Of a DNA stretch of 64,000 nucleotides, positions 9,145 through 17,416 are shown piece by piece. Source of the DNA: Pseudomonas abietaniphila (lineage in GTDB: Bacteria > Pseudomonadota > Gammaproteobacteria > Pseudomonadales > Pseudomonadaceae). How positions within the stretch are numbered: position 1 is the first letter of the stretch; each line of letters starts with the position of its first letter. Below the pieces are notes generated by a model. It saw only the letters and a program-made list of their open reading frames with translations. It ran no database searches and had not been told where the DNA came from. Where the stretch lies: assembly GCF_900100795.1 (NCBI RefSeq), contig NZ_FNCO01000017.1, forward strand, positions 1-64,000. The letters are read 5' to 3'. The translations under genes were made by a program, and so were the position numbers.

Positions 9145-11712
9145 TCAAGGCAACGGCACCGTGACGGTGATGGGGCCGCAGTCGTAGGACTGCGGGTCGT
9201 CTTTGTAGGTCACCCTGAGGGTGAACTTATACGTCTTTCCGGCTTCCAGGCTCGTCATGTAGGGCACGGGTGGATACAGACCTGCGCAGAATAATGCACC
9301 GTCTCGCAGAACCGTGTAATAGGGTTTTGCCTGCGTCGTCGGACGTTGCCAGTAAAGGGTGATGCCCCCCGTTCCTACGGCCAAGACTCTGAACCGAGTC
9401 GCATACTTCGAAACCACCGGGAACGACTTCGCCAACGACGGAATGACAAGGTGGGACCGCAGCTCATACCCGTCGTCGTCCAGAATGGCCTGGACGACAG
9501 CGAAACCCGCCTCAGGGCGCTCGGGGTACGTATAAATACCGGAGGCGTCGACCGAGCCGTCTCCGGCGAAAAGCGTCCAGTCTGCACCGTCATAAGGCAC
9601 CAGCTCCCAATCGTCATTGGTCGCCAGCAACATCAATTTGGCCTGAGTCGATGGCCCGGTCCATTCGGGATCGATGATGATTGTCGCCGTATCTGACCGC
9701 CACTGGGTCAACACATAAGCAGACGACACAGCACCTGCATGGTGTTTGCTGGTGAACTCCACCCGATCCAGACTCAACGAATGGACCTTGTCGCTCTTAC
9801 CCGGTGCGAAAACATAGGCGCCCGGCTTGTCCGGTACAGGCGTCAGAGAAGGGGCGATCTCTGGCCAATGCGCAATCAGCCGCGCTTCGACATCGGGCGT
9901 ATTGAGCGCCCCCGCGAGGATTTCACACCTGCCAGCGGGGCTCACCACCTGGAAAACCGGATCCACCATCAAAGGGGTTTTCAAAACCGTGATCAAGGCG
10001 TGCGCCTGGCCGCCGCCCACCGCGTGAGCGGTCACAATGATCTGTCGGCTCACTCCATCTGCGTTTGACATGTCAGGGGCCTGATAGCGCCCCGCAGTAA
10101 TACTTCCGACGGTTTTCGGATCGTCATTACCGTCGCCATCTCGCAGTGTCCATTGGGCTACCGCGACATTGCAGGTGAGGTTCTCGACGCCATTGGCGCC
10201 GAGCACTGAATCCTCTGGGCAAAGGCACGGTGTCTCTGTGTTCGAGTCGATATCACCAAAACACACAAGATCCTGAGGAGCAGCCGCTTCTTTCAAGCGC
10301 ACGCTATTCGAATCGGCAAAAAGCAATCCACTCAACGCTCCAATGGGGAGGGTCATATCGGGGATAGATTCGAATGTGTCCTTTACTTCACTCTGAATGC
10401 CTGCTTGAAAATGAGACTCGACTTGGGCATTGCTTATTGGCGAAGGGGCATGCATATCAGAGCAACTGACGGAGGATGCATATGAAGTTTGCTCAACGAC
10501 AATAGCCTCGCCGGCGGGGTTCAACCTGACGACGAACTTGCAGGTGACCGCGAGATCAACCAAATAATTACCCGAGTTACTGGTCGTTTCCGAAAAAACC
10601 AATGCGGGCTGGGAACAAGGCCAGCTCATTCCAAAACAATACCATGGCCTCTGATGTGTCTCGTCCCATGCCAATACTAACTTTTCACCGTCGATTGACA
10701 GTGTGAGCGACGACACTGAAAAACTGTCAAGGCGGTCATACACATTGGTCGTGGAACAAGCGGGTCCGCTCTGCCATCCCGCGCTGTAAGGATCTACAGA
10801 CACGTGGCTCCATTCACCGCTCGCTTTAGCCGATACCAAAGCATTTTGTGCGGCGGTAACCTGGAAGGTGACCCCCTCGCCGAGGTACGCTCCAATCGAC
10901 TCACCTAGCCGGGTCAGTAAACTACTCGCCGACAGGATCAGCGTCGCTCCGAATCCATCCTCTGGAATCAAATATCTGAACGCGTCCGGCGTCGGCATCG
11001 TCCCCGGCTTGCCACCTCTAAACTTGATGAACATCAGTACGGCACCGTCCCCGAAATTTGCCGCACTTCTGACGTTCGCACCAGGCGCCATTTGCGTCCT
11101 GACTTCAAAACTCTCTACCTCGAACACCCCGTCAACCCGGGCAACGCTGCCCAGCGTAAAACGCCGGGCCTGGGGCAGTTCGGCAAAACGCTCCCTGAAA
11201 AACACACCGGCCTGGACCTGCCCTGCATCATCGTCAGCGTCGAACAAGCTGGTGGTGAAGTCATAAGCGTCGTTGAGGTCCAGATATAACTCACCCGCGC
11301 TCGTGCTCCCGCCATCGGTTTTGTTCAGGGCAATGTTCATGAACAATTCAGGGCTGAAGGCGGGCACGAGCTCCTGAATCTTCTGAACGACGCCACCCTC
11401 ACCCTCCGTCACCACCTGGCCGGCAACAATGCGCAGGGTAAGCCGTGCTCTGGACTCATCGAGCGAGGACGCTTCAAAGGACAGCTGCGGTGGGCCCAAC
11501 TGAACGTTGCGCAGGGTTTTGGTGAGCTGACCGGTCTCAATAACGCCCTGCATGGTCGGGAAAGTCGTCGCGTCGGCAAAGCCCGCAATGAATTGCTTCC
11601 TGAGTAAAGCATTGGCATCCTTACGGCCATAGGCAATCACCGCATCCCAGCCATACGTCCTTGTACCGCCAGCCAGCCACTGAAGCAGGTCTGCTTTGGT
11701 ATTGTTCGCCAT
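9145..11712 (-). CDS. P47-like (TULIP-type) protein with C-terminal Ig/FnIII-like domains
   Basis: About 855 residues, no signal peptide. The N-terminal 30 residues contain RTYGWDAVIAYGRKDANALL, which resembles the N-terminus of the clostridial P47 protein, an OrfX/TULIP family member found in botulinum neurotoxin clusters. The next ~350 residues have matching alternation of beta-strands and the FGDGAVLMFIKF and SLTLSIDGEKLVLAW stretches. Cysteine pairs occur from about residue 310 to 530. The C-terminal ~330 residues look like Ig-type modules (SITAGRYQAPDMSNADG and DASGIYTYPE) ending in a fibronectin III-like domain (GITLYWQRP...YYTVLRDG). I start at ATG 11712, which has AGAGGG upstream; a longer reading to 11760 would overlap the upstream gene. 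The P47 assignment is from memory of the family and needs a profile search. Function in Pseudomonas is unknown; lipid binding or a toxin-accessory role is inference. Confidence 0.6.
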   Translation of the reverse strand: MANNTKADLLQWLAGGTRTYGWDAVIAYGRKDANALLRKQFIAGFADATTFPTMQGVIETGQLTKTLRNVQLGPPQLSFEASSLDESRARLTLRIVAGQVVTEGEGGVVQKIQELVPAFSPELFMNIALNKTDGGSTSAGELYLDLNDAYDFTTSLFDADDDAGQVQAGVFFRERFAELPQARRFTLGSVARVDGVFEVESFEVRTQMAPGANVRSAANFGDGAVLMFIKFRGGKPGTMPTPDAFRYLIPEDGFGATLILSASSLLTRLGESIGAYLGEGVTFQVTAAQNALVSAKASGEWSHVSVDPYSAGWQSGPACSTTNVYDRLDSFSVSSLTLSIDGEKLVLAWDETHQRPWYCFGMSWPCSQPALVFSETTSNSGNYLVDLAVTCKFVVRLNPAGEAIVVEQTSYASSVSCSDMHAPSPISNAQVESHFQAGIQSEVKDTFESIPDMTLPIGALSGLLFADSNSVRLKEAAAPQDLVCFGDIDSNTETPCLCPEDSVLGANGVENLTCNVAVAQWTLRDGDGNDDPKTVGSITAGRYQAPDMSNADGVSRQIIVTAHAVGGGQAHALITVLKTPLMVDPVFQVVSPAGRCEILAGALNTPDVEARLIAHWPEIAPSLTPVPDKPGAYVFAPGKSDKVHSLSLDRVEFTSKHHAGAVSSAYVLTQWRSDTATIIIDPEWTGPSTQAKLMLLATNDDWELVPYDGADWTLFAGDGSVDASGIYTYPERPEAGFAVVQAILDDDGYELRSHLVIPSLAKSFPVVSKYATRFRVLAVGTGGITLYWQRPTTQAKPYYTVLRDGALFCAGLYPPVPYMTSLEAGKTYKFTLRVTYKDDPQSYDCGPITVTVPLP

Positions 11713-11756
11713 ATCGAACACCCTCTGGTCAGCAATGTGTGCCGCGCAAATCGCGC

Positions 11757-13208
11757 TCAATCCACAAGCGTTTTGATCAGTTTCGGAAAGTCAGTCGGCG
11801 CAACCGCATCGTCAAACCGGACCGTCACATAGACGGTGAAGGACTCATCGACTTTCATGCGTTCCAGCTGGTCGCGGGGCAACGAAATGCCTCTGATGCC
11901 CGCCGACACTTCACTGGGGCTCACGGGACGCTCATTCACCATTTCAAAGGTGAAATCCTTATCCGACTGATCCACCGCCTCGACCCAGGCAGACACCTTT
12001 TGATCGGGGGCAATGAACACCCACTCATCCAGCGAAAAGTGGCAGCCATTCGGCACAGAAGACAAGGACAACACATTACCGCCAGGGGCTTCGTCGCAAC
12101 TGATCTGCGAAAAGCGCTCAACCGGCAATACGGCTTTCACAGCCAGGTGAAGATTGGGCGATCGACTGATCGCGCCACTGGAGGGCGCCGTGAGCTGGTA
12201 GTAAACCTCCACGGTCTTCAGAAAGTTGGCCGGCACCGCGCTGGCGGGAACCGGAAAGTCGAGGGAGCCCGGCGGATCCGCCACGCTGGTCTCGTACTGC
12301 CCTGTGCTGCCAACACCACTCCATACGATTTTTATTTCTTCACTCGGACTGATAACGGCACTGGTCGGCACACGAACCAGAACCCCCTGCGTCGCCTTCA
12401 GCGGATCAAGGCTCACGCTCTGGCCTGTGCCAGTTGCCTCCTGGAGCGTGGGCCAAGGCAAGATCCTGGACTGCGCAATCACCAAAAGTTCCACGGGCGT
12501 CGCGGAGGGACTGACGTTACCCGCCCGATCAATCACCTCATACCCAGCAAAGCGGCGACCATCACCGTGACTGCGGATCGGAATGCCGCTGATATCGATC
12601 ATTAACGGCGACCCGATATCCAGCGGTTCAACCGTCTTTTCCCCGGCAATGCCCCACGTCGTTGGGTCATCGCCCCAATAAAACCGTATGACGTCACCCG
12701 GCCTGATCGGCACATAGTCCGGAACCTGCGCCGTGAGCCAGTCGCCATGGTCTTTGAGCCACTGCGCAGTGACACCTGCATTGATCACCTCGGGGGGAAA
12801 TATCAGGGGGTCGATCCGATTCAACAATGGCGGCGTGGTATCGATCGTGATACTCAGCGTAAGAGAATCCGTTGTGACGCCTTGCGCGGTCTTCACTGTG
12901 TAACGAAGCCTGGGCTCACCTTCGACCAGAAAACTCACCGGTACGAGGATGAACAGCTCATCCTCCGGCATGTCGGCATCCCAGAATTTGGACTCAACCA
13001 GGTCGTTACCCCAGAACAGCGTCAGCTCCCCTCCATCTACCGTGTTGTTCCACTTATCGAACGTGACCCTCAAGGGGCCAGACAAAGCGCTGAGGGGCAG
13101 GAGATTCGCTTCACCACCAGGCACGTCCGGCAGCGCAACGGGTACCTTCGGAGCAGCCAGCAGAGCCTGGGGAAGAGGGGTAGCGGTATCGAAGCTGCGT
13201 CTAGGCAT
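11757..13208 (-). CDS. hypothetical beta-rich protein with Ig-like modules
   Basis: A 483-residue protein I cannot name. It seems built of three or four beta-sandwich modules. Each contains the pattern RPGD/SPSEEI-x-W/Y-W-G followed by a strand-rich segment, for example GGELTLFWGNDLVESKFW, VIRFYWGDDPTTW and EIKIVWSGVGSTGQY. A TTPP module boundary occurs near residue 150. There is no signal peptide or membrane segment. It lies 44 bases upstream of the P47-like gene on the same strand, so the two are probably co-transcribed and may act together. The start ATG at 13208 is preceded by a weak CAGGGAT ribosome site. Confidence 0.7.
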   Translation of the reverse strand: MPRRSFDTATPLPQALLAAPKVPVALPDVPGGEANLLPLSALSGPLRVTFDKWNNTVDGGELTLFWGNDLVESKFWDADMPEDELFILVPVSFLVEGEPRLRYTVKTAQGVTTDSLTLSITIDTTPPLLNRIDPLIFPPEVINAGVTAQWLKDHGDWLTAQVPDYVPIRPGDVIRFYWGDDPTTWGIAGEKTVEPLDIGSPLMIDISGIPIRSHGDGRRFAGYEVIDRAGNVSPSATPVELLVIAQSRILPWPTLQEATGTGQSVSLDPLKATQGVLVRVPTSAVISPSEEIKIVWSGVGSTGQYETSVADPPGSLDFPVPASAVPANFLKTVEVYYQLTAPSSGAISRSPNLHLAVKAVLPVERFSQISCDEAPGGNVLSLSSVPNGCHFSLDEWVFIAPDQKVSAWVEAVDQSDKDFTFEMVNERPVSPSEVSAGIRGISLPRDQLERMKVDESFTVYVTVRFDDAVAPTDFPKLIKTLVD

Positions 13209-13361
13209 GGTGCTGGATCCCTGGCGAACACGTCATCGACACGCGGATGAAGCGAACCGCAGGATCCGCAAGCGTCGGGGAAGATTGAACACCCGTCCAC
13301 CGCCGCTGCCTACTAGCAGAAGTATCAGGTTGAGAGCGTTAGGGAGGTGAAACGCGGGCAT

Positions 13362-13387
13362 AAAAAAAGCCGCACTAGGCGGCTTTT
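13362..13387 (-). terminator. intrinsic terminator of the tRNA operon
   Basis: On the minus strand AAAAGCCGC and GCGGCTTTT (13379-13387 and 13365-13373) form a 9-bp stem with loop CTAGT, continuing into seven T residues. It lies 43 bases beyond the 3' end of tRNA-Leu. Confidence 0.85.
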
Positions 13388-13429
13388 CGATCCCGTTGAA
13401 GGCTCATGGCACTTCTCAGGGTTTGTAGC

Positions 13430-13514
13430 TGGTGCGGACGGAGAGACTCGAACTCTCACACCTTGCGGCGCTGGAACCTAAATCCAGTGTGTCTACCAAT
13501 TCCACCACATCCGC
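13430..13514 (-). tRNA. tRNA-Leu (anticodon UAG)
   Basis: The 85-base minus-strand sequence folds as a class II tRNA. The acceptor GCGGATG pairs with CGTCCGC, the 3' CCA is encoded, and there is a long variable arm and a GTTCGAGTC T-arm. The anticodon stem CTGGA/TCCAG encloses loop TTTAGGT, giving anticodon UAG (reads CUA and probably other CUN codons). It is the last tRNA of the operon. Confidence 0.93.
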
Positions 13515-13572
13515 GTTTTGAAGCGCTTAAAGCAAAGGCGCCAGATTATGCATCTGGCGCCTTCTTCGAATA

Positions 13573-13649
13573 TGGGGTGGACGAAGGGGATCGAACCCTC
13601 GACAACGGGAGTCACAATCCCGTGCTCTACCAACTGAGCTACGCCCACC
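13573..13649 (-). tRNA. tRNA-His (anticodon GUG)
   Basis: Acceptor GTGGGCG pairs with CGTCCAC, the discriminator is C, and CCA is encoded. The extra 5' G at position -1, typical of tRNA-His, is at 13649. The anticodon stem CGGGA/TCCCG encloses loop TTGTGAC, giving GUG. It is the middle tRNA of the operon. Confidence 0.95.
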
Positions 13650-13709
13650 ATATTGCGTTGTAACCGACGCATTCAACTTGAATGCTACTTGTGCCAAAGC
13701 TGCCGTTAA

Positions 13710-13786
13710 TGGCGCACCCGGCAGGACTCGAACCTGCGACCATCCGCTTAGAAGGCGGATGCTCTATCCAGCTGAGCTACGGGCGC
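13710..13786 (-). tRNA. tRNA-Arg (anticodon UCU)
   Basis: Acceptor GCGCCCG pairs with CGGGTGC, the discriminator is G, and CCA is encoded. The anticodon stem TCCGC/GCGGA encloses loop CTTCTAA, giving UCU (reads AGA/AGG). First tRNA of the operon. Confidence 0.95.
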
Positions 13787-13933
13787 TTATTTAATCTGCG
13801 TCTTACGACGGCAAATTAAGAGCTTTCAATCACGCTGAGCCGATCTGAACTCTACCTGACTTAATCAACCTTTCGACCTGATCAACCGCTTCCGGCTTAT
13901 CCTGTGTGGGGTTGTGCCCGACAAGTGCGACGA

Positions 13934-13962
13934 ATCTTATAGACGGTCCGAAAGGTCGTCAA
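13934..13962 (-). promoter_or_regulatory. sigma-70 promoter of the tRNA-Arg-His-Leu operon
   Basis: On the minus strand TTGACG (13962-13957) is separated by exactly 17 bases from TAAGAT (13939-13934). This is the only strong promoter-like match upstream of the tRNA genes. The start would be near 13927, leaving a leader of about 140 bases before tRNA-Arg. The remainder of the 13787-14094 gap holds no further tRNA. Confidence 0.7.
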
Positions 13963-14094
13963 CACTTTTTTCTAAAAAATTCAGTTAATTAAAGGGGTTA
14001 GCTTATTAAGCAGACCAACCGCCTTTGCCCTTGCGTCAGGTCATGCGAGAATGCGCGCTCTTTTTCCCTCCCTTCCGATGGTTAATCACGCGTA

Positions 14095-14949
14095 ATGACT
14101 GCAAAACTAATAGACGGCAAAGCGATCGCAGCCAACCTGCGCCAGCAGATCGCCCAACGAGTCGCCGAACGTCGCGAGCAAGGGCTGCGCACGCCGGGCC
14201 TCGCGGTGATTCTGGTCGGCAGCGACCCCGCCTCTCAGGTTTACGTCTCGCACAAACGCAAAGACTGCGAAGAAGTCGGCTTCATCTCCCGCGCTTACGA
14301 CCTGCCCAGCGAAACCACCCAGACCGAACTGACCGATCTGATCGACAGCCTCAATGACGATCCGGCCATCGACGGCATCCTGTTGCAACTGCCGCTGCCC
14401 GAGCACCTGGAATCCTCCAGCCTGCTGGAGCGCATTCGTCCCGACAAGGACGTCGACGGTTTCCACCCTTATAACGTCGGCCGTCTGGCCCAGCGCATCC
14501 CGCTGCTGCGCCCGTGCACCCCCAAAGGCATCATGACCTTGCTGGAAAGCACCGGCGTCGACCTGTACGGCAAGGATGCGGTGGTGGTTGGCGCCTCCAA
14601 CATTGTCGGGCGTCCGATGGCCATGGAGTTGCTGCTGGCGGGCTGCACCGTCACCGTGACCCATCGCTTCACTCAGGATCTGGCCGGGCATGTCGGCCGT
14701 GCCGACCTGGTGGTCGTGGCCGCTGGCAAACCGGGCCTGGTCAAGGGCGAATGGATCAAGGACGGCGCGATCGTCATCGACGTGGGCATTAACCGTCAGG
14801 ACGATGGAAAACTGGTGGGTGACGTGGTTTACGAGACCGCCCTGCCCCGCGCCGGCTGGATCACGCCGGTTCCGGGCGGTGTAGGCCCGATGACTCGCGC
14901 TTGCCTGCTTGAGAACACGCTGTACGCTGCAGAAACCCTGCACGGCTGA
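14095..14949 (+). CDS. folD: bifunctional methylenetetrahydrofolate dehydrogenase/cyclohydrolase FolD
   Basis: A 284-residue cytoplasmic enzyme of one-carbon metabolism. It oxidises 5,10-methylene-THF with NADP and hydrolyses the methenyl form to 10-formyl-THF. The sequence shows the folate-site motif VSHKRKDCEEVGF with the catalytic Lys (K56 class), GILLQLPLPEHL, the DKDVDGFHPYNVGRL loop, the Rossmann motif VVGASNIVGRPMAMELL and the C-terminal TPVPGGVGPMTRACLLENT. Length is standard. The ribosome site is weak. It is a single gene closed by its own terminator, divergent from the tRNA operon. Confidence 0.98.
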   Translation: MTAKLIDGKAIAANLRQQIAQRVAERREQGLRTPGLAVILVGSDPASQVYVSHKRKDCEEVGFISRAYDLPSETTQTELTDLIDSLNDDPAIDGILLQLPLPEHLESSSLLERIRPDKDVDGFHPYNVGRLAQRIPLLRPCTPKGIMTLLESTGVDLYGKDAVVVGASNIVGRPMAMELLLAGCTVTVTHRFTQDLAGHVGRADLVVVAAGKPGLVKGEWIKDGAIVIDVGINRQDDGKLVGDVVYETALPRAGWITPVPGGVGPMTRACLLENTLYAAETLHG

Positions 14950-14970
14950 TTACAAACAGCGCAAACGAAA

Positions 14971-14996
14971 ACGGCACCCGAGGGTGCCGTTTTTTG
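14971..14996 (+). terminator. intrinsic terminator of folD
   Basis: ACGGCACCC (14971-14979) and GGGTGCCGT (14982-14990) form a 9-bp stem followed by TTTTTTG, 21 bases after the folD stop. Confidence 0.92.
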
Positions 14997-15028
14997 TTTG
15001 CAAGATTGGTCGACACAAAATGTCAGCT

Positions 15029-15115
15029 GTGGGAGCGAATTCATTCGCGAAAAATGTTCCAGGCGACTCAGGTGTGTCGGCTGTACTGGCCAATCGCGAA
15101 TGAATTCGCTCCCAC
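15029..15115. repeat. REP-like inverted pair
   Basis: A unit with core GTGGGAGCGAATTCATTCGC at 15029-15050 is followed by its reverse complement at 15094-15115, with 43 bases between. This is the main dispersed repeat of the window. It sits between the converging folD and ABC transporter genes. Confidence 0.9.
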
Positions 15116-15170
15116 AAACTGGATCTTTGATCGTCCCGGGCATCCAAGACGACCACGGACCACCTGTCAT

Positions 15171-16976
15171 TTACTTCTTCGCGGCTTCCCAGCTCTTCAG
15201 GAGATCGGAGTACGCGATGGTTTCGCCCTTCGGCTTCTCGTTAGCCAGCTTGCGTTGTGGCGCGAGGAATGCACCGTTGCTCTTCTCAGCCTTGGTGTAC
15301 CACTCTTCAGCCGAGGTCTCCGGGTTCATCTTCGGCGCACAGCCGCTGGCGTCCTGGACCTTGGAGCGCTCGATGCGGGTCATGATTGCATCCTGATCCT
15401 TGGCCAGACCGTCGAGCGCTGCCTGCGCAGATTTCTCGCCGGTGACGGCTTCAGCCACGTGACTCCACCACAGCTGTGCCAGTTTCGGATAATCCGGAAC
15501 GTTGGTGCCGGTCGGTGACCACTGCACGCGGGCCGGGCTGCGGTAGAACTCCACCAGACCGCCGAGTTTCGGCGCCAGTGCGGTCATCTCCTTGGAGTTG
15601 ATGTCCGACTCACGAATTGGGGTCAGGCCGACGATGGTTTTCTTCAGCGACACCGATTTCGAGGTCACGAACTGCGCATAGAGCCAGGCCGCCAGACGCT
15701 TCTTCTCTTCGGTGGACTTGAGGAAGGTCCACGAACCCACGTCCTGATAGCCCAGCTTCATGCCTTCTTTCCAGTACGGGCCTTTAGGCGAAGGCGCCAT
15801 CCGCCATTTCGGCGTGCCGTCGGCGTTCATCACCGGCAGGCCCGGCTTGGTCATGTCGGCCGTGAAGGCGGTGTACCAGAAAATCTGCTGAGCGACGTTG
15901 CCCTGAGACGGCACCGGACCCGATTCGGAGAACGTCATGCCCGCCGCTTCAGGCGGTGCGTAGGCCTTCAGCCAGTCGATGTATTTCTGTGTGGCGTACA
16001 CAGCGGCCGGGCCGTTGGTGTCGCCACCGCGGGTGATGCTCGAACCGACCGGATGGCAGTCTTCTACGCGAATGCCCCACTCGTCCACCGGCAGGCCGTT
16101 CGGCAAGCCTTTATCACCGCTGCCCGCCATGGAGAACCAGGCATCGGTGAAGCGCCAGCCCAACGACGGGTCTTTCTTGCCGTAGTCCATGTGGCCATAG
16201 ACTTTCTTGCCGTCGATTTCCTTGACGTCTTCGCTGAAGAACTTGGCGATGTCTTCGTACGCCGACCAGTTCACCGGAACGCCCAGCTCATAGCCGTATT
16301 TGGCTTTGAATTTTTCTTTCAGGTCAGGACGCTCGAACCAGTCGGCACGGAACCAGTAGAGGTTGGCAAACTGCTGGTCTGGCAGTTGATACAGTTTGGC
16401 CGGGGTGATGACCTTGCCCGAGGCATCTTTGACTTCAGGCGAGGTGGTGAACGAGGTGCCGATGAAGTCCTTGATGTCCAGCGTAGGCGAGGTGACTTTT
16501 GCACCTTCGGGGCTGGCCATCAGGTCGGTCAGGGACAGCGCCTTGCCATAACGGAAATGGGTACCGATCAAGTCGGAGTCGTTGACCCAACCGTCATAGA
16601 TACTTTTGTCGGACTGCATGGCCGTCTGCAGCTTCTCGATGACGTCACCTTCCTGCAGCAGGTCGTGGGTCACTTTGATGCCGGTGATTTCGGTGAAGGC
16701 TTTGGCCAGGGTTTTCGATTCATATTCATGGGTGGTCAAGGTTTCGGAAACCACCTTGATGTCCATGCCGCGGAACGGTTCGGCAGCCTTGATGAACCAC
16801 TCCAGTTCCTTGAGCTGGTCAGCGTCGGACAGGGTCGTCGGCTTGAATTCGCTGGCCGCCCACTTCTTGGCCGCGTCTTCATACTGATCGGCCCATGCCG
16901 AAACGCTCAATCCGCTGAGCATCACCATCGTTGCTACCGTCACACTATGTCGCAGCTTGTTTTTCTTATTGAACAT
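15171..16976 (-). CDS. glpV: ABC transporter substrate-binding protein, glycerol (GlpV) type
   Basis: A 601-residue periplasmic solute-binding protein, longer than most sugar-binding proteins but usual for the GlpV type described in Rhizobium leguminosarum glycerol uptake. A signal peptide (residues ~1-31, ending SVSAWADQ) is followed by a family 1 binding-protein fold; TFTEITGIKVTHDLLQEGDVIEKLQTAM is the typical early helix. I start at ATG 16976 because GGAGGT lies 4 bases upstream; the GTG two codons earlier overlaps that site. It is the last gene of the transporter operon, separated from the preceding gene by a REP pair. The ligand (glycerol or another polyol or sugar) is inferred from gene order; no glpK or glpD lies in the window. 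Confidence 0.75.
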   Translation of the reverse strand: MFNKKNKLRHSVTVATMVMLSGLSVSAWADQYEDAAKKWAASEFKPTTLSDADQLKELEWFIKAAEPFRGMDIKVVSETLTTHEYESKTLAKAFTEITGIKVTHDLLQEGDVIEKLQTAMQSDKSIYDGWVNDSDLIGTHFRYGKALSLTDLMASPEGAKVTSPTLDIKDFIGTSFTTSPEVKDASGKVITPAKLYQLPDQQFANLYWFRADWFERPDLKEKFKAKYGYELGVPVNWSAYEDIAKFFSEDVKEIDGKKVYGHMDYGKKDPSLGWRFTDAWFSMAGSGDKGLPNGLPVDEWGIRVEDCHPVGSSITRGGDTNGPAAVYATQKYIDWLKAYAPPEAAGMTFSESGPVPSQGNVAQQIFWYTAFTADMTKPGLPVMNADGTPKWRMAPSPKGPYWKEGMKLGYQDVGSWTFLKSTEEKKRLAAWLYAQFVTSKSVSLKKTIVGLTPIRESDINSKEMTALAPKLGGLVEFYRSPARVQWSPTGTNVPDYPKLAQLWWSHVAEAVTGEKSAQAALDGLAKDQDAIMTRIERSKVQDASGCAPKMNPETSAEEWYTKAEKSNGAFLAPQRKLANEKPKGETIAYSDLLKSWEAAKK

Positions 16977-17024
16977 AGACACCTCCAGTGTTGATTCTTA
17001 TGTATTCCTGCTTTGCCTTTGCTT

Positions 17025-17112
17025 TGTAGGAGCGCGCTTGCCCGCGATGGGGAGTGCCCGTTGACGCATCGTTCGCAGACAGACCGCAATCGCGGGCAAG
17101 CGCGCTCCTACA
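17025..17112. repeat. REP-like inverted pair inside the transporter operon
   Basis: TGTAGGAGCGCGCTTGCCCG, starting at 17025, is mirrored by its complement ending at 17112. This sequence variant (GTAGGAGCGCGC) differs from the GTGGGAGCGAATT family elsewhere. It lies between the small membrane protein gene and the binding-protein gene, both on the minus strand. Confidence 0.88.
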
Positions 17113-17132
17113 CCAGAACGCGTTTCAGACCT

Positions 17133-17405
17133 TCAACCCCAACGCATTACCACCAACAACCAAACCAGGGACAGCCCTGAGGCAACCCAAATGCTCCAGT
17201 CGGTTGCACCAATCACCAGCAGATGAAGGTAGGCGCTTGCGAGAAGACCGATGAACAACCGGTCGCCACGGGTGGTGGCAATCGGCAGAAAACCGCGACG
17301 TTCAATGCTCGCCGAGCGCAGCTCCCAGACGGTCATCGCAACCAGGATGGCAGCGATGGACGCAAAGAAAATGGCGGTCGGCAGTGTCCAGGACATCCAC
17401 TCCAT
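17133..17405 (-). CDS. small inner membrane protein of the ABC transporter operon (DUF2160 type)
   Basis: A 90-residue protein with an N-terminal transmembrane helix (about 7-29) and two further hydrophobic stretches (about 48-68 and 72-88). Small proteins of this kind, called DUF2160, accompany glycerol-type ABC operons; in the Rhizobium system the equivalent position is held by a small membrane gene. The ribosome site GGAGTC is 5-6 bases before the ATG. The gene is 11 bases after the second permease gene. Its role in transport is not established from sequence. Confidence 0.75.
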   Translation of the reverse strand: MEWMSWTLPTAIFFASIAAILVAMTVWELRSASIERRGFLPIATTRGDRLFIGLLASAYLHLLVIGATDWSIWVASGLSLVWLLVVMRWG

Positions 17406-17416
17406 TTTTCGACTCC

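Noticed and set aside
13787..14094. A fourth tRNA (Pro) upstream of tRNA-Arg, as in the E. coli operon
   Set aside because: No cloverleaf or CCA-ended acceptor stem is present; the region holds the promoter and leader.
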